Assembly (NCBI RefSeq): GCF_010671925.1
Contig: NZ_JAAHIH010000003.1
Span: 1,178,001 to 1,242,000, forward strand
Length of the DNA: 64,000 nucleotides
DNA from: Moorena sp. SIOASIH
GTDB lineage: Bacteria > Cyanobacteriota > Cyanobacteriia > Cyanobacteriales > Coleofasciculaceae
Direction of reading: 5' to 3'
In this document: in pieces, positions 1-8,744 of the stretch
Layout: the number at the start of each line of letters is the position of its first letter
How positions within the stretch are numbered: position 1 is the stretch's first letter
Position numbers and translations under genes: made by a program
Notes under the pieces: model-generated
Database searches by the model: none
Seen by the model: the letters and a program-made list of their open reading frames with translations, nothing else
What the model was told of the DNA's origin: nothing

Positions 1-367
1 GTAAACCAGTCAGCTTAACCAGGGCAATGTTTTCCTGGTGAGAGAGGGTACCAGCATAGACAATATCGCATTGGATATTATACTGCTCGGCAATCAGCTG
101 GTAAGCCCAAGCGCTAGAGAGAGCATCTGGGTCAGGGAAATCTTGTAGGATGATCAGTTGCCGCTCATGTTGGTGACGCTCTAGAGTCTCCTGCAACTGT
201 TGTACTTTTGAATGTACTTTTGAACCTGATATAGCCGACTGCCGCCTTTTTGTTTGGGAATTTCCCACGAAGGGATTTAGATCTTGAGTAGATGACGGTT
301 GCGCTTTAGCATCAACCTCTTCTGAATCTAAGCTAGATGCACCACTGTTAAGTAAATTGTTAGTCAT
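1..367 (-). CDS. DHH-family phosphoesterase, N-terminal part (runs off window)
   Basis: Reading the minus strand from the ATG at 367 gives an open frame to the window edge (about 122 residues). After a low-complexity Ser/Gln-rich start of about 75 residues comes LIILQDFPDPDALSSAWAYQ, which matches the first metal-binding motif of DHH phosphoesterases (NrnA/RecJ-like, DxDA core). Family members hydrolyse short RNA or DNA oligonucleotides or phosphoadenosine phosphate with Mn2+. The DHH motif itself and the DHHA1 domain lie outside the window, so nanoRNase versus other substrate cannot be decided. The gene starts right beside a simple-repeat tract. Confidence is good for the family and low for the substrate. 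Confidence 0.7.
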   Translation of the reverse strand, partial: MTNNLLNSGASSLDSEEVDAKAQPSSTQDLNPFVGNSQTKRRQSAISGSKVHSKVQQLQETLERHQHERQLIILQDFPDPDALSSAWAYQLIAEQYNIQCDIVYAGTLSHQENIALVKLTGL

Positions 368-432
368 TAGTTATTAGTCATTAATTAGCCATTGGTCATT
401 AGCCATTGGTCATTAGTCATTAGCCATTGGTT
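361..432. repeat. simple repeats (TCATTAGCCATTGG-type)
   Basis: Imperfect direct copies of a short AT-rich unit (attagtcattag, gccattggtcatta) fill the gap between the DHH gene and the HNH gene. No promoter or gene can be assigned here. Similar units appear near 9670-9720, just upstream of the SucD-like gene. Confidence 0.7.
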
Positions 433-474
433 AACCCCCTTTTGGCTTCATTAGTCGTGGGATCAGTTAGCGGA

Positions 475-972
475 CTAGGCACCAATCACATACTTCCGCC
501 ATTCCTGATGCCGTCCAGTTTTTAAGTGTTTAGCAATTTCAAAGTGGAGACTACTATAAGGTCTCCGGGGCTGGGTTTGCAACATCATGTTGGCTTCTTT
601 AGGGGTGCGATTCCCTTTTTTGACGTTGCAGCGCACGCAAGCTGTAACAATATTTTCCCAGGACTCACCTCCATGGCGAGAACGAGGAATCACATGATCT
701 AACGTTAAGTCATCGCCACTGTAACCGCAGTATTGACAAGAGTGACCATCACGGTGCAGGATGTTACGACGGGTAAGGGGAATCTCTTTGTAGGGTACCC
801 GGACGTAATGGCGCAGTCTAATCACTGTAGGCAGTGGAAAATCTGCGTAAACGTATTTGCCGTTATGTTCGATACGCTCTGCCTTACCCTTGATCAACAA
901 CACAACCGCCCGTCGCCAGTTGGTGATGTTGAGCGGCTCATAGGAGGCGTTTAACACCAGAACCTTACCCAT
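475..972 (-). CDS. HNH endonuclease family protein
   Basis: A 165-residue protein of the cyanobacterial stand-alone HNH type. The N-terminal half (MGKVLVLNASYEPLNITNWR) is a conserved lead domain. The C-terminal half carries a CxxC zinc pair (CQYC, about residue 80), the catalytic LDHVIPRSRHGG segment, the conserved Asn in WENIVTACVRCN and the second CxxC. This arrangement predicts a metal-dependent nicking or cleaving nuclease. Its biological role is not known to me. It is widespread as a single gene in cyanobacteria, so a housekeeping or repair role is as likely as defence. No ribosome binding site is visible. It is not an IscB, because no RuvC domain is present. Confidence 0.85.
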   Translation of the reverse strand: MGKVLVLNASYEPLNITNWRRAVVLLIKGKAERIEHNGKYVYADFPLPTVIRLRHYVRVPYKEIPLTRRNILHRDGHSCQYCGYSGDDLTLDHVIPRSRHGGESWENIVTACVRCNVKKGNRTPKEANMMLQTQPRRPYSSLHFEIAKHLKTGRHQEWRKYVIGA

Positions 973-1133
973 TGGTGATCTCAGCTAGGAGGATTTTCCC
1001 AGATAGTAGCACAGGTTGCTCAATCTGGGTTATTTTTCCATGGGTTAGTTTAATTTAGGGTGTTGCTAAACTGCTGATCTAAAGGCTGAACTAAAGAAAT
1101 CCGTCAAGGGTCAACTCATGTATAGTTAGGTCA

Positions 1134-1161
1134 ATTACCCATTACCCATTACCCATTACCC
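1134..1161. repeat. 7-bp tandem repeat (ATTACCC x4)
   Basis: Four head-to-tail copies of ATTACCC. The repeat overlaps the 3' end of the downstream cyclase gene and supplies its last residues and stop codon. Confidence 0.85.
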
Positions 1162-2699
1162 ATTGCTAATGGACCTGTGAGCAGATAAGTAGTCATTTTC
1201 CCTTTGCCTTTGACTTCAAAGGGTTCCCGTTTATCAAACCGATACTTATCTTTTAATTTTTCATAAGTAGTAACTGTAACCTGAATGCCACCTGGTATAC
1301 CCTGAGATTCCATACGGCTAGCCATATTTACGGTATCACCCCACAAATCATAGCTGAATTTTTTGATTCCAATTACCCCAGCCACCACTGGTCCACTGTT
1401 GATGCCAATCCTGAGACGGAAATTTTGATTCGTTTGAGCATTGTACTGGGCAATTAATTTTTGCATATCCAATGCCATTTTAGCGATCGCGTCCGCATGA
1501 TACTTGCAGGGTTTTGGCAGACCGGCAACAGCCATATAAGCATCACCAATCGTCTTGATTTTTTCGACACCATGCTCCTCAGCTAGTTGGTCAAACTCTG
1601 AGAAAATTACATTGAGAATTTCGACCAGTTCGGTGGGAGAGGTTTGGGTTGAGAGTTTGGTAAAGTCAACTAAATCAGCAAACAAAACAGTTACATCTTC
1701 AAAACTTTCTGCCAGGGTACGTTCTCCTTTTTTTAACTGTTCTGCGACCGGTTGGGGCAAGATATTAAGCAGCAAAAGCTCAGCTTGGGTTCGGGCACGA
1801 CGAAGTTCATCTTCAGCTTTTTTGCGCTCTGTAATGTCGCTAACTGTGCCTTCGTAGTAGAGTAAATCACCAAAATTGTCTCTGACTGCTCGTATATTTT
1901 CCGAAATCCAAATTACCATACCATCTTTCCGATAGACCTCGGACTCAACGTCTGATAACGTTTCTTCTTTGTGGATTAGGGCTAATATATCGTCACGACG
2001 CATCGGTGCGAGGTAGAGTTGTTTCCCAATATCCGTGACTTGATTAATCAGTTGTTCTGGCGACTGATAGCCCAAAATACTTGCGAGTGCTGGATTAGCG
2101 GTGATAAATTGTCCTGCTGGTGTAACTTGAAAAATGCCTTCAGTGGCATTTTCAAAGATACTGCGATATTTATGCTCAGCTTCTTGTTTCTGCTTGATTT
2201 CCTGTTGCAGCTGAAAATTTTGTTCTTGTAGTTGCTTTTGTAAACGCCCGAGTTTCAAGTGAGTGTTGACTCTCGCTCTTACTTCTTCCTGCTGCACTGG
2301 TTTGGTGAGATAATCTACTGCACCGAGCTTGAAACCTTTAACTTTGTCGAGAGTATCAGTACGAGCCGTCAGAAAAATAACTGGAATGTCTCTAGTTGAC
2401 TCTTGAGCTTTCAAGCGACGGCAAGTTTCAAACCCATCAATTCCGGGCATCATAATATCCAGTAAGATTAGATCCGGTTGAGCATAGTTGACTTTTTGGA
2501 GGGCACTATAGCCATCTTGAGCGACTAAGACTTTGAAGCCAGAATTGCTCAACAACTCAAACATTACCCCTAAATTAGTCGGACTATCATCAACAATCAC
2601 AATTACACCTTTATAGCCAATTTTGTTATAGCTCTCAGTTAGGGTAATTTTCCTGGAAGAGGAATAATTAGTAGTTTGAGTTACTGAGGAAATATTCAT
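1149..2699 (-). CDS. Response regulator-PAS-adenylate cyclase (class III)
   Basis: Three domains in order. A receiver (about residues 34-150) has the acidic pair VDD, phospho-acceptor Asp in LILLDIMMPG and the conserved Lys in YLTKP. A PAS domain with PAC (about 180-295) follows. A class III nucleotide cyclase (about 335-510) has both metal Asp (FADLVDF and IGDAYM), the Lys/Asp adenine-selecting pair (KKFSYDLWGD) and the NMASR transition-state pair. It should make cAMP in response to phosphorylation and a PAS ligand. It lies just downstream of a receiver-less multi-PAS kinase on the same strand, and the first PAS domains of the two proteins are alike (YRSIFENA.EGI), so the two probably form a pair. 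ATG at 2699 is preferred to the GTG two codons upstream. The last codons and the stop fall in a 7-bp tandem repeat. Confidence 0.88.
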   Translation of the reverse strand: MNISSVTQTTNYSSSRKITLTESYNKIGYKGVIVIVDDSPTNLGVMFELLSNSGFKVLVAQDGYSALQKVNYAQPDLILLDIMMPGIDGFETCRRLKAQESTRDIPVIFLTARTDTLDKVKGFKLGAVDYLTKPVQQEEVRARVNTHLKLGRLQKQLQEQNFQLQQEIKQKQEAEHKYRSIFENATEGIFQVTPAGQFITANPALASILGYQSPEQLINQVTDIGKQLYLAPMRRDDILALIHKEETLSDVESEVYRKDGMVIWISENIRAVRDNFGDLLYYEGTVSDITERKKAEDELRRARTQAELLLLNILPQPVAEQLKKGERTLAESFEDVTVLFADLVDFTKLSTQTSPTELVEILNVIFSEFDQLAEEHGVEKIKTIGDAYMAVAGLPKPCKYHADAIAKMALDMQKLIAQYNAQTNQNFRLRIGINSGPVVAGVIGIKKFSYDLWGDTVNMASRMESQGIPGGIQVTVTTYEKLKDKYRFDKREPFEVKGKGKMTTYLLTGPLAMGNG

Positions 2700-2925
2700 A
2701 ATCACATGAACTCGTTATTGGGGTTTGTCGCTAATCAATGGCTAATTAATAAAAGCCAAAATAATCGATAGCATCTCACAAAAAATAAATCATGCATTTT
2801 AAAAATAAACTTTTAAAAATAAACCCTTAAAATATAATAACTTATACCTGGCTTAAATAGGAATTTAAATTGCTAGTTATTTTAAAGATATATAATTGAT
2901 TTTTCCCTAACTTTATCGTTTTTTT

Positions 2926-5900
2926 TTAATCCTTTGATTGACCATGAGCTTCGCGGTCTTTTTTATCCATGTACTTCCCAACAAATTCCAGTATTTGTCT
3001 TTCTTGAAATCCTTTTGATAATTGACGCAAATTTTGAGCAAAGGGGATGAATTTATCATCCAACTGTTCAATCAAATTAGCTTCCTCTTGGATGCCTCTA
3101 ATATCACCCATGATTGCTAGTTCATACAGAACGGATATTTTCTCTGGCGATGGGGCTACAGGCATAACCTCTTCAGCTTTCTCTTCCTTAGTGGATTCTA
3201 CAATTCCTTGTCCTCCTTGTTGTTCCTCGGAAACGTCTGGTAAATCTAAATCTAGCCAAAAAATACTACCTTGACCTACAGTGCTTTTAACCTTTAATTC
3301 ACTACCCATTAATTCCGCTAAACGTTTACTAATCGATAGTCCTAAGCCTGTACCATTAACCTGACGGTCAGTGTTACCCACTTGATGGAATGGCAAAAAT
3401 ATTTCTGCTAGTTGTTTTGGTGGAATACCAATGCCAGTGTCTGCTATGACAAAGCGCATTTTTTGAGTACCTTGCTTTTCGGTTAAAGGTTGTTCGCCTT
3501 TGGCGTTCCCGAAGGGTAGGTTTTTAGGTTGTTCGCCTTTGGGGTTACCGTAGGGTAGGTTGTCTTGACAACCTTGGCCTTTCGGCCACGCTTTCGGCAA
3601 AGCCGACGCTGCGCGAACGCGAACAACGTTAAACCGATCAACGTTCAACTCTGAACACCCCAAATAACCAACTTTAAAGGTTACCCCGCCAGTATCTGTA
3701 AATTTGACAGCATTTCCCAAAAGGTTCATCAGAACTTGTCGCAGTCTTATTTCATCACCCTTGACAAATTCAGGCAGAGGCGAAAGGAATTCGTAACGGA
3801 ATGAAATGTTTTTTTGTTTAGCACTGATGACAACAATTTCCACAATACCTTCTAGAAACTTGGGAAACTGAAAATCTCTGACATCCAGTTCCATTTTTCT
3901 GGCTTCGATTTTTGATAGATCCAGGATGTCATTGAGTAGGGTTAACAGATGCTGACCACTTTGCTGAATAATACTCAGCTGCTCTTTTTGCGTAGCGCTC
4001 AGATTCGGTTCCTCTTGGAGGATTTGGGCATAACCTAAAATGCCGTTAAGGGGCGTACGTAATTCATGGCTCATGTTGGCTAAAAATTCACTTTTAGCGC
4101 GATTGGCTACTTCCGCGTCAACTTTAGCCTGCTTCAACGCCTGTTCTGCCTGTTTGCGATCGCTAATGTCTCGAAAAATTCCCTGCACAACTGTCTTGCC
4201 TTGCAGCTCCAAAGTAGTGGCACTAACTTCTACAGGCACGGTTTTACCAACTTGATGCAGTAATTCCAGTTCTACTTGAAATACACCCCCTGCCTCCACA
4301 TGTTGCTGGAAAATTTGGGAGTAGGCTTTGAATCGTTCTCGTGGAATAATCTGACTCTGATGCAACCCAATAATTTCAGCTCTCCCACGACCGAGCATCT
4401 GTTCCGCCATCTGATTGGCTTCCAGGATGATTCCGGTTTCCGCATCTGCCATCAAAATGGCATCACCAGCTGACTCAACTAACTTGCGATACTTCTGTTC
4501 CGCCTGCCGTAGTTTTGCCTCTGATAGCTTGCGTTCAGTGATATCTCGGTTGCAGAAGATTCTACCATAGTAATCCCCACCACTGGTAAGCACTGGTGCT
4601 GAATAAAAGTCAAAAATACGCCCATCCTTGATTAAAAGTTCATCGTAGTTCGTTGTTTTGGGATGAGCTTGGAGATAGTCCACCTGAGCCAGAAATTCTT
4701 CGGGATGGTTCAGTTGAGAACTCACTTGCTTGAGCAAGTCTTTAATATGATTGGCTTGAAACAACTGTTCTGGAGTCTGCCACAAGTCACAGAAACGCTG
4801 GTTGTAGGAAACTACCCGAAAATTTTCATCAACCACTAAAATTCCATCAATGGCAGCTTCTTGTTGCGCTTTGAGCATGGCATTTGTACGGAGCACATCC
4901 TCCTGTGCCACAGAGCGCTCAATGGCAATTCTAGCGAGTTGGGTGGCTTTATCCGCCAGTTCTTGCTCTTCGCGGTTTGGGGTATGAGGTTCAGTGTAAT
5001 AGGTTGAGAACGTGCCTAGCACCGTCCCTTGAGTGGACAAAATGGGGATAGACCAACACGCTTTCAGATTGTGGGAGAGTGCCAAATCCCTTATATTTCG
5101 ACACAGGGGATGAGTAGCAATATCCTTAACCACGACCGATTCTCGCCAATAGGCGGCAGTGCCACAGCAACCCATATATGGACCAATAACCATACCATCA
5201 ATCGCCTGAATGTAGGATTCTGGAAGGCTGGGAGCGGCACTATGACGCAGATTAACCCCATTTTTCTCCACCAGCAAGAAGGCACACCTAATCTTGGGCA
5301 ATTGCTCCTCAATCAACCGAGCCAGTCGGTCTAGTACATCTGGCAGCTTCTCCCACTGGGTAATCATTTCCAGGATACGATTTTGTCCAGCTAACAAGGC
5401 TTTAACTCTCTGGCTATCAGTAATGTCAGTAAACGTACCAACTAGACGAACCACTTCACCGTGATCATCTGAGATCACTAGACCAGTCGAGAGAATCCAG
5501 GAAATTGAGCCATCTTTGCGCAGCAGACGAAACCTTTGTTTCCACTGAGAACTTCGTCCAGCACATAGGTTATCTAGGATGGCTTTCACCTGATCTTGAT
5601 CCTCAAGATGAATCAGTGCCAGTAATTCATTAATGGTCGGTCCATCTTGATCCAATGGGTAGCCAATCAAGCTAAGAAATTGGGGTGAGTAGTAATGATC
5701 ATAGGTCTTCAGGTTGATTTCAAAGAGTCCGTTGGTATTGGCTTGAATAGCCAGAGCAAACCGTTCCTCACTCTCCCTAAGTGCATCCTCAATGCGCTTG
5801 TGTTCAAGAACCTCCGCGATTAATTGTCGATTGAGCTGCCTCAAGGTAGCTGTTCGCTCTTGAAATTGATGTTCCAGCCGTTCATTCTGGTGACGGAGTG

Positions 5901-7302
5901 CGTCTTGAGCCTGCTTGCGCTCTGTGATCTCCTCAACAGTAGCTTCGTAGTAGAGTAGAAAGTTACTACTATAGTGGATAGCCCGCACGTTTTTGGAAAT
6001 CCAGATTATAGTACCATCTTTTTGATAAATCTGTGCTTCAAAGCCTGAAACAACACCATCTTCCTGTAGCTGTAGAAGCAAATCTGCCCGTCTTTGAGGG
6101 TCAACGTAAAGTTGGTGGGCAATATCGGTGACACTTGCTATGAGTTCTTCCGGTGATTGATAGCCATATATTCTGGCTAGTGCAGGGTTAGCACTGATAT
6201 AGCGTCCGTCAGGTGTGGTCTGACAAATGCCCTCGACAGCATTTTCGAAGATGCTGCGGTATTTGGCAACGCTTAAGCGCAACAACTCTGCTGCTGAGTT
6301 TCGTTCTGATGTAGTCGCTGCCAAGAATAAAGCGATTGTCGCCATCAGTATCATAAAAACCTGTAGTAGGGGAACTGCTTCGCTCAAGTCCCCGGTGCTG
6401 GCAACAAACGGTCCGGTACCCAAACTGGTTCCTACAATGGCAATGCTCCATACCATCAAGCAGCCTAGGGTGGTCAGGCGTTGACCAAATTGGAGGGCAG
6501 CCCAAATCAGCCAGGGAAATGTCAACCAGGTGAGGGGATAGGTTGCCATTTCTGGCGCAATCTCCGACCCAAACACTCCCCAACTCACTGTCAAGAGTGA
6601 AATCAGCCAGATAGCTGCCAAAATAATTTGCTTTATCTTTATGCTTGCTTGAGGGGTTAACGGTTGTTGCTTAGACAGTTGGAGGTTAGTTTGGGTTGAC
6701 TGTTCAACTTTCTCAACCTTGAATCTGCCAACCTTCAACTCCTTCACTAGGTAGCACCAAACTAAAAACACTGGTACTACGACTACAACCACCATTAAGT
6801 CCCCTAACCACCATTTCCACCACATCCAGCCGAAATTCCTACCATCAAATTCACCACTCAGGTGTAAGTTAGTTAGAGTGACAGTCGGAGCGATGAGTGT
6901 GGCAAGCATCGACACCCCTAGCAAACCCAATACATCTCGTCGCCGTTCTAGGGAAGGACGAAGCTGCCACCACAGTGCCAATCCTATCGAGAGCAATACT
7001 GACAAGATATAGCCTAAAGCAGTGATCCCAGAAACTGGCCAGAACCTCTGAGGCGACACAGTCCAGAAAAATTGTCCCCAAGAAACCGATGGCACAACTC
7101 CTTGGTGTTCGGTTAACCACCAAAGATGCTCCCTTAGTAGTAATACGGTTGCTTGGGTAATTCCTGCGGGAGACCAAACTGGTGGTACTAATGTATTCCC
7201 TCCAATCAATCCATGGACTAAGTTTGCCAGCCCAAGGTAAACCAAAGTCAGTAAACCTACATTGGATAAGTGTTGCCAGAATCCTTTTGCGATGAAAATC
7301 AT
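2926..7302 (-). CDS. MASE1 / PAS / GAF sensor histidine kinase
   Basis: A 1458-residue membrane kinase. Residues 1-340 hold several hydrophobic segments of MASE1 type. Then come a PAS (about 345-465), a PAS (about 515-635), a GAF (about 650-795), a PAS (about 805-925), a PAS (about 935-1055), HisKA (FLANMSHELRTPLNGILGY, His intact) and HATPase_c with an intact N box (NLLGNAVKF), DTGIGIP and GTGLGLSI. A tail of about 100 residues follows, with no receiver. It should autophosphorylate and pass phosphate to a separate regulator; the REC-PAS-cyclase 220 bp downstream is the obvious candidate. Inside the ATPase domain, between the N box and DTGIG, is an in-frame insertion of about 55 residues made of DNA repeats, including two 13-residue copies (NLPYGNPKGEQPK, NLPFGNAKGEQPL). 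Whether the kinase still works is uncertain. Confidence 0.88.
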   Translation of the reverse strand: MIFIAKGFWQHLSNVGLLTLVYLGLANLVHGLIGGNTLVPPVWSPAGITQATVLLLREHLWWLTEHQGVVPSVSWGQFFWTVSPQRFWPVSGITALGYILSVLLSIGLALWWQLRPSLERRRDVLGLLGVSMLATLIAPTVTLTNLHLSGEFDGRNFGWMWWKWWLGDLMVVVVVVPVFLVWCYLVKELKVGRFKVEKVEQSTQTNLQLSKQQPLTPQASIKIKQIILAAIWLISLLTVSWGVFGSEIAPEMATYPLTWLTFPWLIWAALQFGQRLTTLGCLMVWSIAIVGTSLGTGPFVASTGDLSEAVPLLQVFMILMATIALFLAATTSERNSAAELLRLSVAKYRSIFENAVEGICQTTPDGRYISANPALARIYGYQSPEELIASVTDIAHQLYVDPQRRADLLLQLQEDGVVSGFEAQIYQKDGTIIWISKNVRAIHYSSNFLLYYEATVEEITERKQAQDALRHQNERLEHQFQERTATLRQLNRQLIAEVLEHKRIEDALRESEERFALAIQANTNGLFEINLKTYDHYYSPQFLSLIGYPLDQDGPTINELLALIHLEDQDQVKAILDNLCAGRSSQWKQRFRLLRKDGSISWILSTGLVISDDHGEVVRLVGTFTDITDSQRVKALLAGQNRILEMITQWEKLPDVLDRLARLIEEQLPKIRCAFLLVEKNGVNLRHSAAPSLPESYIQAIDGMVIGPYMGCCGTAAYWRESVVVKDIATHPLCRNIRDLALSHNLKACWSIPILSTQGTVLGTFSTYYTEPHTPNREEQELADKATQLARIAIERSVAQEDVLRTNAMLKAQQEAAIDGILVVDENFRVVSYNQRFCDLWQTPEQLFQANHIKDLLKQVSSQLNHPEEFLAQVDYLQAHPKTTNYDELLIKDGRIFDFYSAPVLTSGGDYYGRIFCNRDITERKLSEAKLRQAEQKYRKLVESAGDAILMADAETGIILEANQMAEQMLGRGRAEIIGLHQSQIIPRERFKAYSQIFQQHVEAGGVFQVELELLHQVGKTVPVEVSATTLELQGKTVVQGIFRDISDRKQAEQALKQAKVDAEVANRAKSEFLANMSHELRTPLNGILGYAQILQEEPNLSATQKEQLSIIQQSGQHLLTLLNDILDLSKIEARKMELDVRDFQFPKFLEGIVEIVVISAKQKNISFRYEFLSPLPEFVKGDEIRLRQVLMNLLGNAVKFTDTGGVTFKVGYLGCSELNVDRFNVVRVRAASALPKAWPKGQGCQDNLPYGNPKGEQPKNLPFGNAKGEQPLTEKQGTQKMRFVIADTGIGIPPKQLAEIFLPFHQVGNTDRQVNGTGLGLSISKRLAELMGSELKVKSTVGQGSIFWLDLDLPDVSEEQQGGQGIVESTKEEKAEEVMPVAPSPEKISVLYELAIMGDIRGIQEEANLIEQLDDKFIPFAQNLRQLSKGFQERQILEFVGKYMDKKDREAHGQSKD
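3487..3640. repeat. In-frame repeat insertion inside kinase gene
   Basis: Two 39-bp direct copies (3487-3525 and 3526-3564) are followed by a palindrome-rich piece (CTTGGCCTTTCGGCCACG and GCTGCGCGAACGCGAAC) of the repeat family also seen near 11605, 12000, 12580, 15403, 19260 and 28965. The 39-bp period equals 13 codons, so reading frame is kept. Confidence 0.8.
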
Positions 7303-7872
7303 TTTGGGAATACGCCCAAAGATGGAGTTAGGCGAAATTAATCTTTACGCACATTGACATAATTTTCAATCCCTAAACCGGTAAATTCCGCAACTTTACA
7401 AACTCTTTTATTTTCTAGTTATATTTTTTTCATTCTCTTTAAATTAAAGGTTTTTTTGCCTTAGAGATTTAGTTAAAGTGAAAAGTGAAAGGTTATGGGT
7501 GAAGGCTACCAACTTAAGCTGGCATATAGCGACGGAGACTGGTAATTGTTCATTGTTGTTCATTGTTGATGGTTTTCCCTTGTCTTCCTTCCCTTTGCTT
7601 GATAAGAGGTAGCCTGGGTGAAAGAGACGACACCAATCTCCTCTCTTTCCCCTTTCTCCTTTTCCTTGTTCCTTTTAACTATCATCAAGGAGTCAAGGCA
7701 AGTGGTATACCATTCAAATTGAACCTTCTATAGGCTGAGATTTCACAGAACCCCCCTTACGTCATTGCCTAGAAGACATGACGCTGGCATTTTCTATTAC
7801 ACCTCAGGTATTGAAGGTTTTTAAATCAGCGCACCCACATATCCTTCTTTGGTTATCTAAAAAACTTGTATG
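7303..7872. other. Intergenic, no gene seen
   Basis: About 570 bp of AT-rich DNA upstream of the kinase gene. I see no convincing ORF, RNA fold or transposon end. The promoter of the kinase should lie near 7320-7450, but no clear box pair stands out. Confidence 0.5.
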
Positions 7873-8064
7873 TCAATTTTCTAATCTCGTAGGTGAGTAG
7901 GTGGTTTGTGGCAAAACATTAACGTAGTTATTTGAAGAAGAGTAGTAAGCGATGATCAACAAAGGTAATGTTAAGGTCAACAGCGCAATTACCGTACCCA
8001 AGACTTCTGCCCATCTATATGGGTGAGGGTCAGAAGAGTTGGCAGATGAGCCACTAAGTTCCAT
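7873..8064 (-). CDS. Small single-pass membrane protein
   Basis: A 63-residue protein. A polar N-terminus with DPHPYRWAEV is followed by one hydrophobic helix (about residues 20-42, VLGTVIALLTLTLPLLIIAYY) and a polar tail. I recall similar short proteins in cyanobacteria with a PYRWAE.lGT start, but know no function. The composition is protein-like and it is the only reasonable frame in the region. No Shine-Dalgarno sequence is visible. Confidence 0.6.
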   Translation of the reverse strand: MELSGSSANSSDPHPYRWAEVLGTVIALLTLTLPLLIIAYYSSSNNYVNVLPQTTYSPTRLEN

Positions 8065-8239
8065 AAATTAATTGAAATTTAAACTAGGTCAGTTGAAAAC
8101 GACGATTAGTTGGGTCTTATCATAAACCCTACATCCTCTATTTTATCGATTTATTCCCAAAGGATTGTTTTCTAGTAAACAATCTCAACCAAATTCCAGC
8201 CCGCTTAACGATACTTTGCAAAAAACTAGGCTTAACAAG

Positions 8240-8322
8240 GTTACAGGTTGTAGGTTACAGGTTGTAGGTTACAGGTTGTAGGTTGTTAGTTACAGGTTGT
8301 AGGTTGTAGGTTACAGGTTATA
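8240..8322. repeat. Tandem repeats, 7/14-bp unit (GTTACAGGTTGTAG)
   Basis: Five to six imperfect copies of a 14-bp unit, itself made of two 7-mers (ttacagg, ttgtagg). This is the heptamer type common in filamentous cyanobacteria. Confidence 0.85.
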
Positions 8323-8361
8323 ACCCACATTCCCGATGTCAGTTTGTAGTATGCAAACTAT
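8318..8361. repeat. Solo end of a MITE-like element
   Basis: Begins tataacccacattcc and continues with a tttgtagtat.caaa segment. The same order occurs, on the other strand, as the right end of the inverted-repeat element at 28895-29097. Only one end is recognised here. Confidence 0.6.
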
Positions 8362-8415
8362 GATGCACTCGCACTACGCATTCAAATTAGGACATTGTCT
8401 TGATGCAATAGCGAG

Positions 8416-8610
8416 TGGGGGAAACCACGGCAGTCGCTCATGGCGCATGGGTCTGTGTGCGGAACCTGCGTCCGCACCGCTGTTTGCCCCGTGGGAACCA
8501 CGGCAGTCGCTCATGGGGGAAACCACGGCAGTCGCTCATGGGGGAGACCCCCAAGACCGCGCTGCCTCCCCAAGACCGCGCTGCCTCCCCAAGACCGCGC
8601 TGCCTCCCCT
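8416..8610. repeat. Complex repeat cluster (CGGCAGTCGCTCATGG and 19-bp tandem units)
   Basis: Three copies of a unit with ccacggcagtcgctcatgg, then three exact tandem copies of CCCAAGACCGCGCTGCCTC (8550-8568, 8569-8587, 8588-8606). All three forward frames stay open here only because of the repeats, so no protein is called. A diverged single copy of this repeat lies in frame within a cyclase gene at 20946-20991. Confidence 0.85.
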
Positions 8611-8744
8611 GTTCCCTTGCTGCATCGCTCCTAAACTCCGAAACTTAGTCATAGCTTACTTCTGACTTCTGACTTCTTACTTCTTACTTGCGCGTAGCGC
8701 TATAAATCCGACCAACGGGTGATGGGGTGACCAATCAATTCTTG

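Noticed and set aside
475..972. HNH gene as the missing IscB partner of the HEARO-like RNA
   Set aside because: The protein is 165 residues, has no RuvC domain and lies 9 kb away.
8416..8610. CRISPR array
   Set aside because: Repeats are directly adjacent or of unequal spacing with no unique spacers of constant size, and no cas genes are present.
8336..8665. Open frames on the plus strand (three overlapping, 64-109 codons)
   Set aside because: They exist only because the repeat cluster is GC-rich and lacks stops; the translation is repetitive and in all three frames.
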